Source of the DNA: an uncultured Oscillospiraceae bacterium
GTDB lineage: Bacteria; Bacillota; Clostridia; Oscillospirales; Acutalibacteraceae
Reading direction: 5' to 3'
NCBI GenBank assembly: GCA_900542575.1
Contig: UQOE01000008.1
Location: 9,355-73,354, forward strand
Length of the DNA stretch: 64,000 nt
The notes below the pieces were generated by a model. That model worked only from the letters and a program-made list of their open reading frames with translations. It was not told where the DNA came from and ran no database searches. Made by a program: the position numbers and the translations under genes. Below are positions 1-9,013 of this stretch, in pieces (position 1 is the first letter of the stretch; each line of letters starts with the position of its first letter).

Positions 1-1
1 C

Positions 2-160
2 ATAGAAGTTACCCATATCCTCCACGGCATCGAGGACATTGCGACCGTCCGGTTCAGCGACAAAGACGTCGTCCGGCATCATCTGGTGCAGGAAATCGTC
101 AAGGCCTATGCCGAATACGCCGAGGAACAGCAGAAGACAAAGAAAAAACACGCCAATTAA
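2..160 (+). CDS. phoH: PhoH-family ATPase, C-terminal end only
   Basis: Only the last 52 codons are in the window; the gene begins upstream. The tail contains the segment DKDVVRHHLVQEIVKAY, which matches the conserved end of PhoH proteins (usually DVVRHPLVQKIV followed by a charged tail). PhoH is a cytoplasmic P-loop ATPase often encoded just before ybeY and era, and that is the order here: the stop is 24 bases before ybeY. The Walker motifs lie outside the window, so the assignment rests on the tail and on synteny. Confidence 0.75.
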   Translation: MEVTHILHGIEDIATVRFSDKDVVRHHLVQEIVKAYAEYAEEQQKTKKKHAN

Positions 161-184
161 ATAGAGAAGAGGAAATCAGCAGTT

Positions 185-691
185 ATGGCGCACAAAGTAA
201 AAGTTATTATCTCCAACGACCAGAAAAAAGTGAAAATTCCGAAGGGCATGCGGCTTCTTATTCGCCGCTGCTGCACCGCTGTTCTCGTTATGGAGGAGTT
301 TCCGCAGGACGCGGAGGTCTCCGTCTCCATCGTCGACAACGAGCGCATCCATGAACTCAACAAACAGTACCGCAATATTGACAGCGAGACGGACGTTCTC
401 TCCTTCCCGCTCGGCGAGAACGGTGTCTATGACATCAACTATGACACCAATGAGGCGGAGCTCGGCGACATTGTCATCTCACTGGAAAAGGCAGAGGAGC
501 AGGCCAAACGTTACGGCCACAGTCTGGAGCGCGAAGTCGGCTATCTTACGGTTCACTCCATGCTGCACCTGCTCGGTTACGACCATGAGCTCGGCGGCAT
601 TGAACTGGTCCGCATGCGCGAAAAAGAGGAAAAAGTTCTCACCGAACTCGGCTTGCGCCGCGACGGCAACTACTACATGGAGGACGAATAA
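185..691 (+). CDS. ybeY: Endoribonuclease YbeY, rRNA maturation factor
   Basis: A 168-residue protein with the zinc-binding signature HSMLHLLGYDH near residue 125, whose three histidines bind the metal of this single-strand endoribonuclease. The family acts in 16S rRNA 3' processing and ribosome quality control. The ATG at 185 follows a GA-rich ribosome site (agaggaaat). The length is normal for the family. The stop lies three bases before era, so the two are almost certainly co-transcribed with phoH. Confidence 0.95.
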   Translation: MAHKVKVIISNDQKKVKIPKGMRLLIRRCCTAVLVMEEFPQDAEVSVSIVDNERIHELNKQYRNIDSETDVLSFPLGENGVYDINYDTNEAELGDIVISLEKAEEQAKRYGHSLEREVGYLTVHSMLHLLGYDHELGGIELVRMREKEEKVLTELGLRRDGNYYMEDE

Positions 692-694
692 CGA

Positions 695-1615
695 ATGGCT
701 GAAGAAACCAGAACCGCTTTTCTCTCCATTGTCGGAAAGCCCAATGTCGGCAAATCCTCTCTGCTCAACCGGATGATCGGCCAGAAAGTCGCCATCGTCT
801 CCAACAAGCCCCAGACCACCCGCACCAAAATCATGGGCGTTCTGACGGACGGACCGGTCCAGCTGGTCTTTACCGACACCCCGGGCTATTTTCACCCGCG
901 CAACAAACTCGGGGAAAAGATGATGGAGGCGGTCTCCGACAGCATCGCCGGCGTGGACGCGGTCCTCTTTGTCGTAGAGCCGCAGCCCGGTCTCTCGGAA
1001 GAGGAGCAGGAGCTGCTGAATAAGCTGAAGCAGTCGGGACTTCCCACTGTTCTGGCCATCAATAAAATTGACACCGTTGACGAGAAAGAGCAGTTAATGC
1101 CCCGCATTGCGGAGCTCAGTGCTCAGATGGAGTTCGCCGCCATTGTTCCGGTCTGTGCGGTTAAGGGCGACGGTGTCGACGAGCTGCTGGAAGAGCTCAA
1201 AAAGCTGGCAGAGCCGTCCGTACATTTCTTCCCGGACGACGCGCTGACTGACCAGCCGGAGCGTGTCATCGCCGCAGAAATTATCCGCGAAAAAATGCTC
1301 CGACTGCTGGACAAGGAAGTTCCCCACGGCACCGCCGTCAGTCTGGACCGCTTCTCCGAGCGTACCAACAGGGCGGGAGAGGACATCCTTGACATCGACG
1401 CCACCATTTTCTGCGAGAAGGAGTCCCACAAGGGCATCATCATCGGCAAAAAGGGCGCCATGCTGAAGAAAATTTCCACCTATGCCCGTGAGGACATGGA
1501 GCGGTTCTTCGGCTGCAAAGTAAATCTCCACTGCTGGGTCAAAGTCAAAGAGGGGTGGAGAGACCGGGAAAACTACATCCGGGACTTTGGTCTGGACAAC
1601 AGCGGAGAACTGTAA
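695..1615 (+). CDS. era: GTPase Era, 30S ribosome assembly
   Basis: A 306-residue protein with the G1 loop GKPNVGKSS at residues 14-22, DTPG (G3) at about 64, NKID (G4) near 125, and a C-terminal KH domain with GIIIGKKGAMLKKI. Era binds the 3' end of 16S rRNA and controls small-subunit maturation. The start at 695 has GGAGG inside the end of ybeY. A strong intrinsic terminator follows, so phoH-ybeY-era form one transcription unit. Confidence 0.97.
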   Translation: MAEETRTAFLSIVGKPNVGKSSLLNRMIGQKVAIVSNKPQTTRTKIMGVLTDGPVQLVFTDTPGYFHPRNKLGEKMMEAVSDSIAGVDAVLFVVEPQPGLSEEEQELLNKLKQSGLPTVLAINKIDTVDEKEQLMPRIAELSAQMEFAAIVPVCAVKGDGVDELLEELKKLAEPSVHFFPDDALTDQPERVIAAEIIREKMLRLLDKEVPHGTAVSLDRFSERTNRAGEDILDIDATIFCEKESHKGIIIGKKGAMLKKISTYAREDMERFFGCKVNLHCWVKVKEGWRDRENYIRDFGLDNSGEL

Positions 1616-1634
1616 TATTGGAAAGCATAAAAGA

Positions 1635-1662
1635 GGGTCTGCTGAAGAGCAGGCCCTTTTTT
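1635..1662 (+). terminator. Intrinsic terminator after era
   Basis: GGGTCTGCT (1635-1643), a four-base loop, then AGCAGGCCC (1648-1656), with one G-T pair, followed by six T. Confidence 0.9.
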
Positions 1663-1726
1663 CTCATGGAGAGGAATGGAAAGATTCGGCCTGATTTTCG
1701 GAAATGGCGAATCGTCTGGTCATCTA

Positions 1727-1755
1727 TTGTTTTTTATCTTTCTTTCTACTAGAAT
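1727..1755 (+). promoter_or_regulatory. Sigma-A promoter for recO-mutS2
   Basis: TTGTTT at 1727-1732, a 17-base spacer, and TAGAAT at 1750-1755. It lies in the only gap between the era terminator and recO, about 30 bases before the recO start. Confidence 0.55.
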
Positions 1756-1785
1756 ATTCCAGATAAGAGCAGAGGGGGGAGTAGT

Positions 1786-2529
1786 ATGACGGTAGAGACC
1801 GACGGCCTTGTCATCAAGGAACAGCGGGTCGGCGAGAGCGACAAGCTCATCACCATCCTCACCTCGAAATTCGGCAAAATCCGCGCGTTTGTGCGGCGGG
1901 CGACGACCGTCAAGAGCAGACTGCTCTCCACCACGCAGCTGCTGAGCTACTCCGACTTTGTGCTCTACAAAGGCAAGGATTCCTATACGGTTAACAGCGC
2001 TTCGCCGAAACATTCTTTTTTTGCTCTGTATGATGACATGGAGGCCTTAAGCATCGGATTCTATCTCGCCGAGCTGTTCGGTGAGCTGGCGCCCGAGAAT
2101 GAGGAGTCCGAAGAAATGCTCCGCCTGCTGCTGAATTCGCTGTACCTTATGGCGGAGAAGAAGCGCAGGCCGGTGCTCGTCAAGGCCACCGCCGAGCTGC
2201 GTGCCATGTCCGACTCCGGCTATATGCCGGACCTGGTGGCCTGCGCTGAATGCGGCACGTACGAGACCGACTTCATGTATTTTAATCCCGCCAGCGGACG
2301 GCTTCTGTGCCGGAACTGCGGAAGCGGGGACAGCGGCATGAAACTGTCGCTCGGCGCTGTAACGGCCATGCGGTTCATACTTTACAGCGAGCCGAAAAAG
2401 ATATTCAACTACAAGGTGACAGCGGCTGCGGAGAAGGAGCTCTCCCAGGCGGCGGAGCAGTTTGTGCTCCGGCAGACCGGGCGGGGCTACCGCACGCTGG
2501 ACTTCTATAAACAGCTTCCGAAGGGGTAA
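1786..2529 (+). CDS. recO: DNA repair protein RecO
   Basis: A 247-residue protein with an N-terminal OB fold (start MTVETDGLVIKEQRVGE) and a four-cysteine zinc site, CAECG and CRNCG, in the second half, as in Firmicutes RecO. It loads RecA onto SSB-coated single strands with RecR. The ATG follows GGGGGAG. mutS2 starts nine bases after the stop, so repair genes are grouped in one operon. Confidence 0.93.
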   Translation: MTVETDGLVIKEQRVGESDKLITILTSKFGKIRAFVRRATTVKSRLLSTTQLLSYSDFVLYKGKDSYTVNSASPKHSFFALYDDMEALSIGFYLAELFGELAPENEESEEMLRLLLNSLYLMAEKKRRPVLVKATAELRAMSDSGYMPDLVACAECGTYETDFMYFNPASGRLLCRNCGSGDSGMKLSLGAVTAMRFILYSEPKKIFNYKVTAAAEKELSQAAEQFVLRQTGRGYRTLDFYKQLPKG

Positions 2530-2538
2530 CAGATATTT

Positions 2539-4944
2539 ATGAAGAGGCAGAACAGACACGAAAAAGCACTGGAATTCGACCGCATCCGGGAAATCCTGGC
2601 GGGCTTTGCCGCCTGTCAGGATGCCAAAGTCATGGCGGAGGAACTGGAGCCGGCGCAGACGCTGGCCGAGGCACAGGATCTGCTCCAGGAGACGCTGGAC
2701 GCCCATATGCTGCTCGCCAAGTTCGGCGGCCCTTCGTTCGGCGGCCTGATCAATGTCAACAACCGGCTCTACATTGCGACCACCGGAGGCGTTCTCTCCA
2801 TGGGAGATCTCCTCTCCGTCGGCTCAACCCTCCGTACGCTTCGGGGCATGACCGCCTGGTACGATTCCTGCGAGGGAATCGATACCGTGCTGACCAAATA
2901 TTTCCTGTCCATCACGCCGCAGAAGTATCTGGAGGACCGCATCTATACCTGCATCCTGTCCGAGGACCGTATGGCCGATGATGCGTCGCCGGCGCTAAAG
3001 GATATCCGCCGGCGCATGCACGCGCAGGAGAACAAGATCCGCGACAAGCTGGACCACATCATCCACTCGGACCACTACGCCACCGTCCTGCAGGACGCCA
3101 TTGTCACGGTACGAAACGGCAGATATGTCGTCCCGGTCAAACGGGAGCACAAGAATGAGATTGCCGGCCTGGTGCAGGACACCTCGGACTCCGGCGCCAC
3201 CGTTTTCATTGAGCCCATGTCCGTCGTCGACGCCAACAATGAGATCAAAGAGCTCATGGGCAAGGAGCGCGAGGAAGTGGAGCGCATCCTGACGGAGCTC
3301 TCTGAACAGGCCGGAGCGGTCTACAACGAGACCAAGCTGAGCTATGAATCAGCCGTTTACCTTGCGTTTGTCTTTGCGAAAGCGCAGATGGCCTATTCCA
3401 TGAAAGCCGCTGCACCGGAGCTCAATGACAAGGGCATTACCGACCTGAAGAAGGCCCGCCACCCGCTGATCGACCCGAAAAAGGTAGTCAGCACCAACAT
3501 CCGCCTCGGCGAGGACTTCGATACCCTGGTCATCACCGGCCCGAACACCGGCGGCAAGACGGTCTCCATTAAAACGGTTGGTCTCCTGACCCTGATGGCC
3601 TCCTCCGGGCTGATGATTCCGGTGGCAGACGGCAGCAAGGTCTGCGTCTATAAGCACGTTTTCGCCGATATCGGCGACGAACAGAGCATTGAACAGTCTC
3701 TGTCCACCTTTTCTGCCCACATGACCAATATCGTCCATATCCTGGGGCAGGCCGACGAGCACTCCCTGGTGCTCATCGATGAGCTGGGCGCCGGCACGGA
3801 CCCGGTAGAAGGTGCGGCACTGGCTATCGCCATCCTCGAACAGCTGCATCTGCAGGGGGCAAAAGTTCTGGCGACCACCCACTACGCGGAACTCAAGGCC
3901 TATGCGCTGAACACCGACCGCGTCGAGAACGCCTCCTGTGAATTCGACATTGAGACGCTGTCCCCGACCTACCGGCTCATCATTGGAACCCCCGGGCGGT
4001 CCAACGCCTTCGCCATCTCCACCCACCTGGGTATGCCGGACGAAGTCGTAGATCGCGCGCGCGATCTGATCTCCGATGAGAACACGGAATTTGAGACCAC
4101 AGTGGAAAAGCTCGAACAGAGCCGGGCCGCCCTGGACAAGGAGCGTGAGAAGGCCGAGGAGGCCGCCGTCGCCGCCGAACAGGCCCGGAAAGAGGCGGAG
4201 GCAAGCAAGGCCGAAATCGAGAAGCTACGGGACGAGGAGACCGAGAAGGCCCGCAAAGAGGCGAAGCGCATTGTGGAACACGCGGAGCGGGAGGCCGCCT
4301 TCTTCATGGACGATCTCGACCGTCTGAAGAAAGAGCGGAAGCGGGCGAAAGATCTCGCACAGGTCTCGGCCGATGCCAAGCGCACCATCCGGCGGCATGA
4401 GAATAAGCTCGACGATATTACGAACCCAATCGCGGAGCTGGCGGAGGATGACAATTATGTCCTGCCCCGTCCGCTCAAAGTCGGAGACTCCGTCATTGTG
4501 GCGGATCTCGCGGAGCCGGCCACCGTCACGAAGCTGGCGGACAAGAACGGCATGGTGGAGGTCACCGCGGGCATCCTGAAGACCCGCGTCCCCGAGTCCA
4601 GGCTACGGCTGGACGAGAAGGGGAAGGCAGCCAAAACACGGAAGCCGAAGCCGAACCGGCGGGGCGGCAGTCATCTGGACTCCAAGCTCAACAAGAGCGT
4701 GGACACCACAGTGGATCTCCGCGGCATGGACTCGGAGGAGGCCGTCAGCACGCTGGATCGATTCCTCGATCTCCAGTACCGCGTCGGCATCCGCCAGTTC
4801 ACGGTCATCCACGGAAAGGGCACCGGTGTGCTGCGCAAAGCCGTCGGCCGCTACCTGAAAAACAACAAGCGGGTTGAGAGCTATCGGCTGGGCACCTACG
4901 GCGAGGGCGAAGAGGGCGTCACCATCGTCACGCTGAAAAAATAA
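2539..4944 (+). CDS. mutS2: MutS2, anti-recombination ATPase and ribosome rescue factor
   Basis: An 801-residue protein. The MutS-type ATPase has Walker A GPNTGGKTV at about 334-342 and the DELGAGTDP Walker B region. It lacks the MutS mismatch-reading N-terminal domain. A long charged coiled coil (about 510-630) leads to a KOW-like section and a C-terminal Smr nuclease domain with HGKGTG near 767. MutS2 splits collided ribosomes in Bacillus and blocks recombination in others. The length is close to the usual 780-790. Confidence 0.95.
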   Translation: MKRQNRHEKALEFDRIREILAGFAACQDAKVMAEELEPAQTLAEAQDLLQETLDAHMLLAKFGGPSFGGLINVNNRLYIATTGGVLSMGDLLSVGSTLRTLRGMTAWYDSCEGIDTVLTKYFLSITPQKYLEDRIYTCILSEDRMADDASPALKDIRRRMHAQENKIRDKLDHIIHSDHYATVLQDAIVTVRNGRYVVPVKREHKNEIAGLVQDTSDSGATVFIEPMSVVDANNEIKELMGKEREEVERILTELSEQAGAVYNETKLSYESAVYLAFVFAKAQMAYSMKAAAPELNDKGITDLKKARHPLIDPKKVVSTNIRLGEDFDTLVITGPNTGGKTVSIKTVGLLTLMASSGLMIPVADGSKVCVYKHVFADIGDEQSIEQSLSTFSAHMTNIVHILGQADEHSLVLIDELGAGTDPVEGAALAIAILEQLHLQGAKVLATTHYAELKAYALNTDRVENASCEFDIETLSPTYRLIIGTPGRSNAFAISTHLGMPDEVVDRARDLISDENTEFETTVEKLEQSRAALDKEREKAEEAAVAAEQARKEAEASKAEIEKLRDEETEKARKEAKRIVEHAEREAAFFMDDLDRLKKERKRAKDLAQVSADAKRTIRRHENKLDDITNPIAELAEDDNYVLPRPLKVGDSVIVADLAEPATVTKLADKNGMVEVTAGILKTRVPESRLRLDEKGKAAKTRKPKPNRRGGSHLDSKLNKSVDTTVDLRGMDSEEAVSTLDRFLDLQYRVGIRQFTVIHGKGTGVLRKAVGRYLKNNKRVESYRLGTYGEGEEGVTIVTLKK

Positions 4945-4950
4945 TTGTGC

Positions 4951-4979
4951 TTGACTTTCGGGTGGGAAATCCGTATAAT
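4951..4979 (+). promoter_or_regulatory. Strong sigma-A promoter for ylxM-ffh
   Basis: TTGACT at 4951-4956, a 17-base spacer, and a perfect TATAAT at 4974-4979. It starts seven bases after the mutS2 stop and gives a leader of about 85 bases before the ylxM GTG. Confidence 0.85.
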
Positions 4980-4985
4980 AGCGCA

Positions 4986-5033
4986 TGTAAAGAAACAAAC
5001 TTTACAGCAGAAGCCGCCTGAAAAAGCGGCTTC
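4986..5033 (+). promoter_or_regulatory. Two consecutive hairpins in the ylxM-ffh leader
   Basis: The first is TGTAAAG (4986-4992), a seven-base A-rich loop, and CTTTACA (5000-5006), located at the predicted transcription start. The second is GAAGCCGC (5010-5017), loop ctgaaaaa, and GCGGCTTC (5026-5033), followed by a weak pyrimidine run (ctctttc). They could be an operator plus an attenuator; the second could also end mutS2 transcripts. Confidence 0.5.
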
Positions 5034-5070
5034 CTCTTTCGTCTGGGTCAAAAAACGGAGGGACCGGAAC

Positions 5071-5442
5071 GTGGCAAAGGCAAAGGATTTTGAGCGCATC
5101 AACATGCTGCTGGACTTCTACGGCGAAATGCTGACCGAGCGGCAGCGTTCTTTCCTGGAGTACTACTACGTCGACGATTTCTCTCTGGCGGAAATTGCCG
5201 AAAATGAGGGCATCACCCGGCAGGGTGTCCGCGACGCCATCAAACGGGCGGAGAAGCAGCTCTTCGAAATGGAGGAAAAGCTGGGGCTCTGCCGGCGGTT
5301 TGAAGAGGTAAAGAAGGGCCTGGACGACATCCGCATGTACGCGGAGAAAATCAACGAACACAACATGCGCACAGGTCTCTCGAGGGAGATCAACGACGCA
5401 GTGGTGCAGATTAAATTTATCGCTGACACGCTCAGCGAATAA
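5071..5442 (+). CDS. ylxM: YlxM/p13-family helix-turn-helix protein
   Basis: A 123-residue protein if it starts at the GTG at 5071, which has CGGAGGG eight bases upstream. Longer readings would run through the leader hairpins and are rejected. It carries a sigma-70 region-4-like helix-turn-helix (AEIAENEGITRQGVRDAIKRAE at roughly residues 40-62). YlxM is the usual partner gene of ffh and is thought to assist the signal recognition particle. ffh starts 27 bases downstream. Confidence 0.88.
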   Translation: MAKAKDFERINMLLDFYGEMLTERQRSFLEYYYVDDFSLAEIAENEGITRQGVRDAIKRAEKQLFEMEEKLGLCRRFEEVKKGLDDIRMYAEKINEHNMRTGLSREINDAVVQIKFIADTLSE

Positions 5443-5469
5443 CCGCCAACCAGGCAAGAGGAGCTGTCT

Positions 5470-6843
5470 ATGGCATTTGAAGGCTTATCCGACCGTCTTG
5501 AGTCGGCATTTAAGTCCCTGAAAAGCAAAGGCTCTCTGACGGAGGCCGACGTCAAGAGCGCCATGCGGGAAGTCCGCCTGGCTCTCCTGGAAGCCGATGT
5601 CTCCTATAAAGTGGCCAAGGACTTCACGCAGAAGGTCACCCAGAGGGCAATCGGCGAGCAGGTCATGAAAAGCCTGACCCCCGCACAGATGGTCATCAAA
5701 ATTGTCAATGAGGAACTGACCGACCTCATGGGCGGCACAGATGCCCGCCTTATGACGGCCAGCCATCCGCCGACAATCGTTATGATGTGCGGTCTGCAGG
5801 GCTCCGGTAAAACCACCTGCTGCGCAAAAGTCGCAAAAAAACTCAAGGGCAACGGCAACCGGCCGCTGCTGGTCGCCTGCGACGTCTACCGTCCCGCGGC
5901 CATCAAGCAGCTGCAGGTGGTCGGCGAGAAGGCCGGGGTACCGGTGTTTGAGCGCGGCCAGGGAGACCCCGTGGAAATTTCCAAAGAGGCCATCTCCTAT
6001 GCCAAAGACCAGGGGTATGACTATGTCTTTATCGACACCGCAGGCCGACTGCATGTCGATGAGACCCTTATGGAAGAGCTACAGAACATCAAGGCGGCGG
6101 TTCATCCCACCGACGTTCTGCTTGTCGTCGACGCCATGACCGGCCAGGATGCCGTCAACGTCGCGTCTTCGTTCAATGACCAGGTCGGAATCGACGGCCT
6201 TGTCCTCACCAAGCTCGACGGCGACACCCGCGGCGGCGCCGCGCTGTCTGCCAAGGCCATCACCGGCAAGCCCATCATCTACGTCGGCACCGGTGAAAAG
6301 CTGGATGACCTCGACGTCTTCCATCCGGACCGCATGGCTTCCCGTATCCTCGGAATGGGCGACATGCTCTCCTTTATTGAGCGCGCCGAGCAGCAGTACT
6401 CCGACGAGGAGGCCGCCAAGCTCGAGAAAAAGCTGCGCAAGAACAAATTTGACCTCAATGACCTGCTTTCCAACATTCAGAAAGTACGTAAGCTCGGCAA
6501 TATGCAGGATGTCATCGCTATGATTCCCGGTATGGCCAAGCAGGCAAAGGACATTGACATAGATGAAAAACAGTTTGACCGCCTCGAGGCACTCATCTAT
6601 TCCATGACCCCCGAAGAGCGCGAAAAACCGGCCATCATCAACCCGTCCCGGAAACGCCGCATTGCGGCCGGCTCCGGTCAGAAAGTCGAGGATGTCAACC
6701 GTCTTCTGTCTCAGTACCGTCAGATGCAGAAGATGTTTAAACAGATGAACAGCAAGAAAGCGCGCAAGCAACTCCGCAGAATGGGCATGAGCGGAAACGC
6801 GGCAGACTTGAATAAGGTTGACTTCAGCAAGCTGGGTATGTAA
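5470..6843 (+). CDS. ffh: Signal recognition particle protein Ffh (SRP54)
   Basis: A 457-residue protein with the N domain, a G domain (P loop GLQGSGKTT near 108, DTAGR, TKLDGD near 246) and a methionine-rich M domain from about 300 to the end that binds 4.5S RNA and signal peptides. It targets membrane proteins to FtsY/Sec. The length is standard. It is followed 49 bases later by rpsP, the common Firmicutes order. Confidence 0.97.
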   Translation: MAFEGLSDRLESAFKSLKSKGSLTEADVKSAMREVRLALLEADVSYKVAKDFTQKVTQRAIGEQVMKSLTPAQMVIKIVNEELTDLMGGTDARLMTASHPPTIVMMCGLQGSGKTTCCAKVAKKLKGNGNRPLLVACDVYRPAAIKQLQVVGEKAGVPVFERGQGDPVEISKEAISYAKDQGYDYVFIDTAGRLHVDETLMEELQNIKAAVHPTDVLLVVDAMTGQDAVNVASSFNDQVGIDGLVLTKLDGDTRGGAALSAKAITGKPIIYVGTGEKLDDLDVFHPDRMASRILGMGDMLSFIERAEQQYSDEEAAKLEKKLRKNKFDLNDLLSNIQKVRKLGNMQDVIAMIPGMAKQAKDIDIDEKQFDRLEALIYSMTPEEREKPAIINPSRKRRIAAGSGQKVEDVNRLLSQYRQMQKMFKQMNSKKARKQLRRMGMSGNAADLNKVDFSKLGM

Positions 6844-6892
6844 AATCATTCCGTAATTTTTATTTGAACTACTTTTTTGGAGGAGAAAAAAC

Positions 6893-7144
6893 ATGGCAGT
6901 TAAAATCAGACTCAGAAGAATGGGCGCAAAGAAGCAGCCGTCTTACCGCGTTGTTGTAGCAGATTCCAGATTCCCGCGCGACGGCCGTTTCATCGAGGAG
7001 ATCGGCTTCTACGATCCCACCGTTGAGCCCCCAGTTATCCGCATTGACCAGGAGAAGGCCCAGCAGTGGATCAAAAACGGCGCACAGCCGACCGATACTG
7101 TCCGCGCACTCATCAAGAAAGCTGCAGCCGCAGAAGAGAAATAA
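6893..7144 (+). CDS. rpsP: Ribosomal protein bS16
   Basis: An 83-residue small-subunit protein with the family start [19 protein letters not shown]. The strong GGAGG site lies nine bases before the ATG. It binds 16S rRNA during early 30S assembly. The stop overlaps the reading region of the KH protein, indicating coupled translation in the rpsP-khpA unit. Confidence 0.97.
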   Translation: MAVKIRLRRMGAKKQPSYRVVVADSRFPRDGRFIEEIGFYDPTVEPPVIRIDQEKAQQWIKNGAQPTDTVRALIKKAAAAEEK

Positions 7145-7155
7145 TGGAGGCCTTT

Positions 7156-7389
7156 ATGCAGGAATTACTCATTCACATTGCCCAGGGGCTTGTGGATGAC
7201 CCCTCCGCCGTCCGCGTCGACGTGGACGACCCCAATGAAAACGGCGTCACGGTCTATCATCTTCATGTGGCACCGGACGACATGGGAAGAGTCATCGGAA
7301 AGCAGGGCAGAATTGCCAAGGCCATCCGTACGGTCATGCGTGCCGCTGCCAATCGCAGCGACAACCGTATTGCCGTGGAAATTGACTAA
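7156..7389 (+). CDS. khpA: KH-domain RNA-binding protein KhpA
   Basis: A 77-residue single-KH protein; the loop GRVIGKQGRIAKAIRTV is the nucleic-acid-binding GxxG region. I place the start at the second ATG (7156), because GGAGG at 7146-7150 gives proper spacing; an ATG at 7144 overlaps that site. KhpA partners KhpB in RNA binding and affects cell elongation in several Firmicutes. It sits between rpsP and rimM as is usual. Confidence 0.92.
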   Translation: MQELLIHIAQGLVDDPSAVRVDVDDPNENGVTVYHLHVAPDDMGRVIGKQGRIAKAIRTVMRAAANRSDNRIAVEID

Positions 7390-7398
7390 GGTTTTCTC

Positions 7399-7428
7399 GG
7401 GGTACCCCGTCAGGGGTATCCCTTTTTT
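7399..7428 (+). terminator. Intrinsic terminator between khpA and rimM
   Basis: GGGGTACCCC (7399-7408), loop gtca, GGGGTATCCC (7413-7422), then six T. It lies only 16 bases before rimM, so some read-through is expected. Confidence 0.8.
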
Positions 7429-7443
7429 CATGCAGGAGATACT

Positions 7444-7977
7444 ATGCGAAAATCGTATTTGCAGGTCGGAAAGATCGTCGGGACCCACGGGGTCCGCGGC
7501 GAATGCAGGCTGGATCCGTGGACCGATTCCCAGGAGGTCTTCGACGGCCTCTCGACTCTCTATCTGGATCCGGAAGGCAAACAGCCGGTTCGGGTGCTCC
7601 GCGCCCGGCCCCACAAGCGGCAGGAACTGCTGACGCTGGAAGACGTGAAGGATCTCGATGCCGCGGAAAAGCTCCGGGGAACCGTGCTCTACGCGGCCCG
7701 GAAAGATCTTCCGCTCAAAGAAGGCGCCTACTTCATCGCCGAAATTCTCGGCTGTGAGGTCCGGGACGCCGACGACCCGGAACGGATCTACGGCAAGGTC
7801 ACGGACGTCACAAACCACGGTGCCGGCGACATCTGGTCGGTCCGGAAGGAAGGAAAGACCGTCCTGATGCCCGTCCTCCCGGGGCTGCTCGTCGATGTCG
7901 ATCTCGATGCAGAACGCATCCTGGTCCGTCCCATCCCCGGTATCTTCGATGATCCGGTGGAGGTCAAGGGGGAGTGA
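7444..7977 (+). CDS. rimM: 16S rRNA processing protein RimM
   Basis: A 177-residue protein with the N-terminal RimM barrel (YLQVGKIVGTHGVRGE) and a C-terminal PRC barrel (about 95-170; GDIWSVRKEGKTVLMPVLP). It helps mature the 30S head near bS19. The ATG follows CAGGAG. The stop TGA overlaps a GTG that could be read as an alternative trmD start. Confidence 0.95.
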   Translation: MRKSYLQVGKIVGTHGVRGECRLDPWTDSQEVFDGLSTLYLDPEGKQPVRVLRARPHKRQELLTLEDVKDLDAAEKLRGTVLYAARKDLPLKEGAYFIAEILGCEVRDADDPERIYGKVTDVTNHGAGDIWSVRKEGKTVLMPVLPGLLVDVDLDAERILVRPIPGIFDDPVEVKGE

Positions 7978-7979
7978 GT

Positions 7980-8738
7980 ATGCGGATTGATATCATGACA
8001 CTGTTCCCGGAGATGTGCGAGGCCTTTCTGTCCGAAAGCATTATCGGGCGGGCCCGCCGGGCCGGAAAAGTGGAGATCGGCTGCCATAACATCCGGGATT
8101 ACACCGAGGATAAGCACAATCGTGTGGATGACTACCCTTACGGCGGCGGAACAGGCATGATTATGCAGGCACAGCCGATCTACGACTGCTACCAGGCGGT
8201 CCGTACCCTCTCTGAAGCGCCGGCCCATCTGGTCTATCTGTCCCCCTGCGGGCAGACGCTGAATCAGGACAAGGTCCGGGAACTTGCGGAGGAGGAGCAT
8301 CTTGTGATGCTCTGCGGCCACTACGAGGGTGTGGACCAGCGCGTCCTGGACGAGATCGTAGACGAGGAGATCTCAATCGGCGACTACGTGCTGACCGGCG
8401 GAGAGCTGCCGGCCTGCGTCCTCGCCGACAGCATCTGCCGCATGCTGCCCGGCGTGCTCGCCAATGAGGACGCCTATACCCTGGAGAGCCACTACAGTCA
8501 TCTGCTGGAGCATCCGCAGTATACACGCCCGCCGGAGTGGAGAGGCCGTGCCGTTCCTCCGGTGCTTCTGTCCGGCGACCACGGGAAGGTAGATCGTTGG
8601 AAACTGGAGGAATCGGTCCGGCGGACCTGGGAGCGGCGGCCCGATATGCTTCGTTCTGCCTCTCTGACCACGGAAGAGACCGAGATCCTCCGCAATTTGG
8701 AGAGGAAAGAAGGAAAATTAACCGGACAGCAGACCTGA
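7980..8738 (+). CDS. trmD: tRNA (guanine-N1-)-methyltransferase TrmD
   Basis: A 252-residue SPOUT-fold enzyme that makes m1G37 in tRNAs and prevents frameshifting. The ATG at 7980 is chosen over the overlapping GTG at 7974, because the family begins MRIDIMTLFPEM and the GGGGGAG site is correctly placed. The knot segment SIGDYVLTGGELPA is present, as is the YGGGTGMIMQ motif. It is translationally coupled to rimM. Confidence 0.96.
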   Translation: MRIDIMTLFPEMCEAFLSESIIGRARRAGKVEIGCHNIRDYTEDKHNRVDDYPYGGGTGMIMQAQPIYDCYQAVRTLSEAPAHLVYLSPCGQTLNQDKVRELAEEEHLVMLCGHYEGVDQRVLDEIVDEEISIGDYVLTGGELPACVLADSICRMLPGVLANEDAYTLESHYSHLLEHPQYTRPPEWRGRAVPPVLLSGDHGKVDRWKLEESVRRTWERRPDMLRSASLTTEETEILRNLERKEGKLTGQQT

Positions 8739-8910
8739 ATCCTGGTACTTTTTGGCAGTTACCGGGCACGGCAGCCCTGAAATCTGTGTAATACATGCAA
8801 AAACTGAAAAAAATTATGTGTAATTTCTACAAACATTACGCAAACGAAAATAAAATGTTTGGATTTGCGGACGAATTCTTTTGGTTTTCAAAAAATCGGC
8901 GGTTTTTGCG

Positions 8911-8939
8911 TTGACTGTCAAATGCTTTCAAACTATAAT
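8911..8939 (+). promoter_or_regulatory. Strong sigma-A promoter for ptsH
   Basis: TTGACT (8911-8916), a 17-base spacer, and perfect TATAAT (8934-8939) in an AT-rich 275-base gap. The leader before the ptsH ATG is about 70 bases. The rest of the gap (8739-8905) shows no gene or clear hairpin. Confidence 0.85.
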
Positions 8940-9013
8940 ATTCAAGAAAATTAATTGACGGTCAGCAGCACCTAGCCTGCCGCCTAACAATTTTAAATGT
9001 GAGGGAATTTGCT

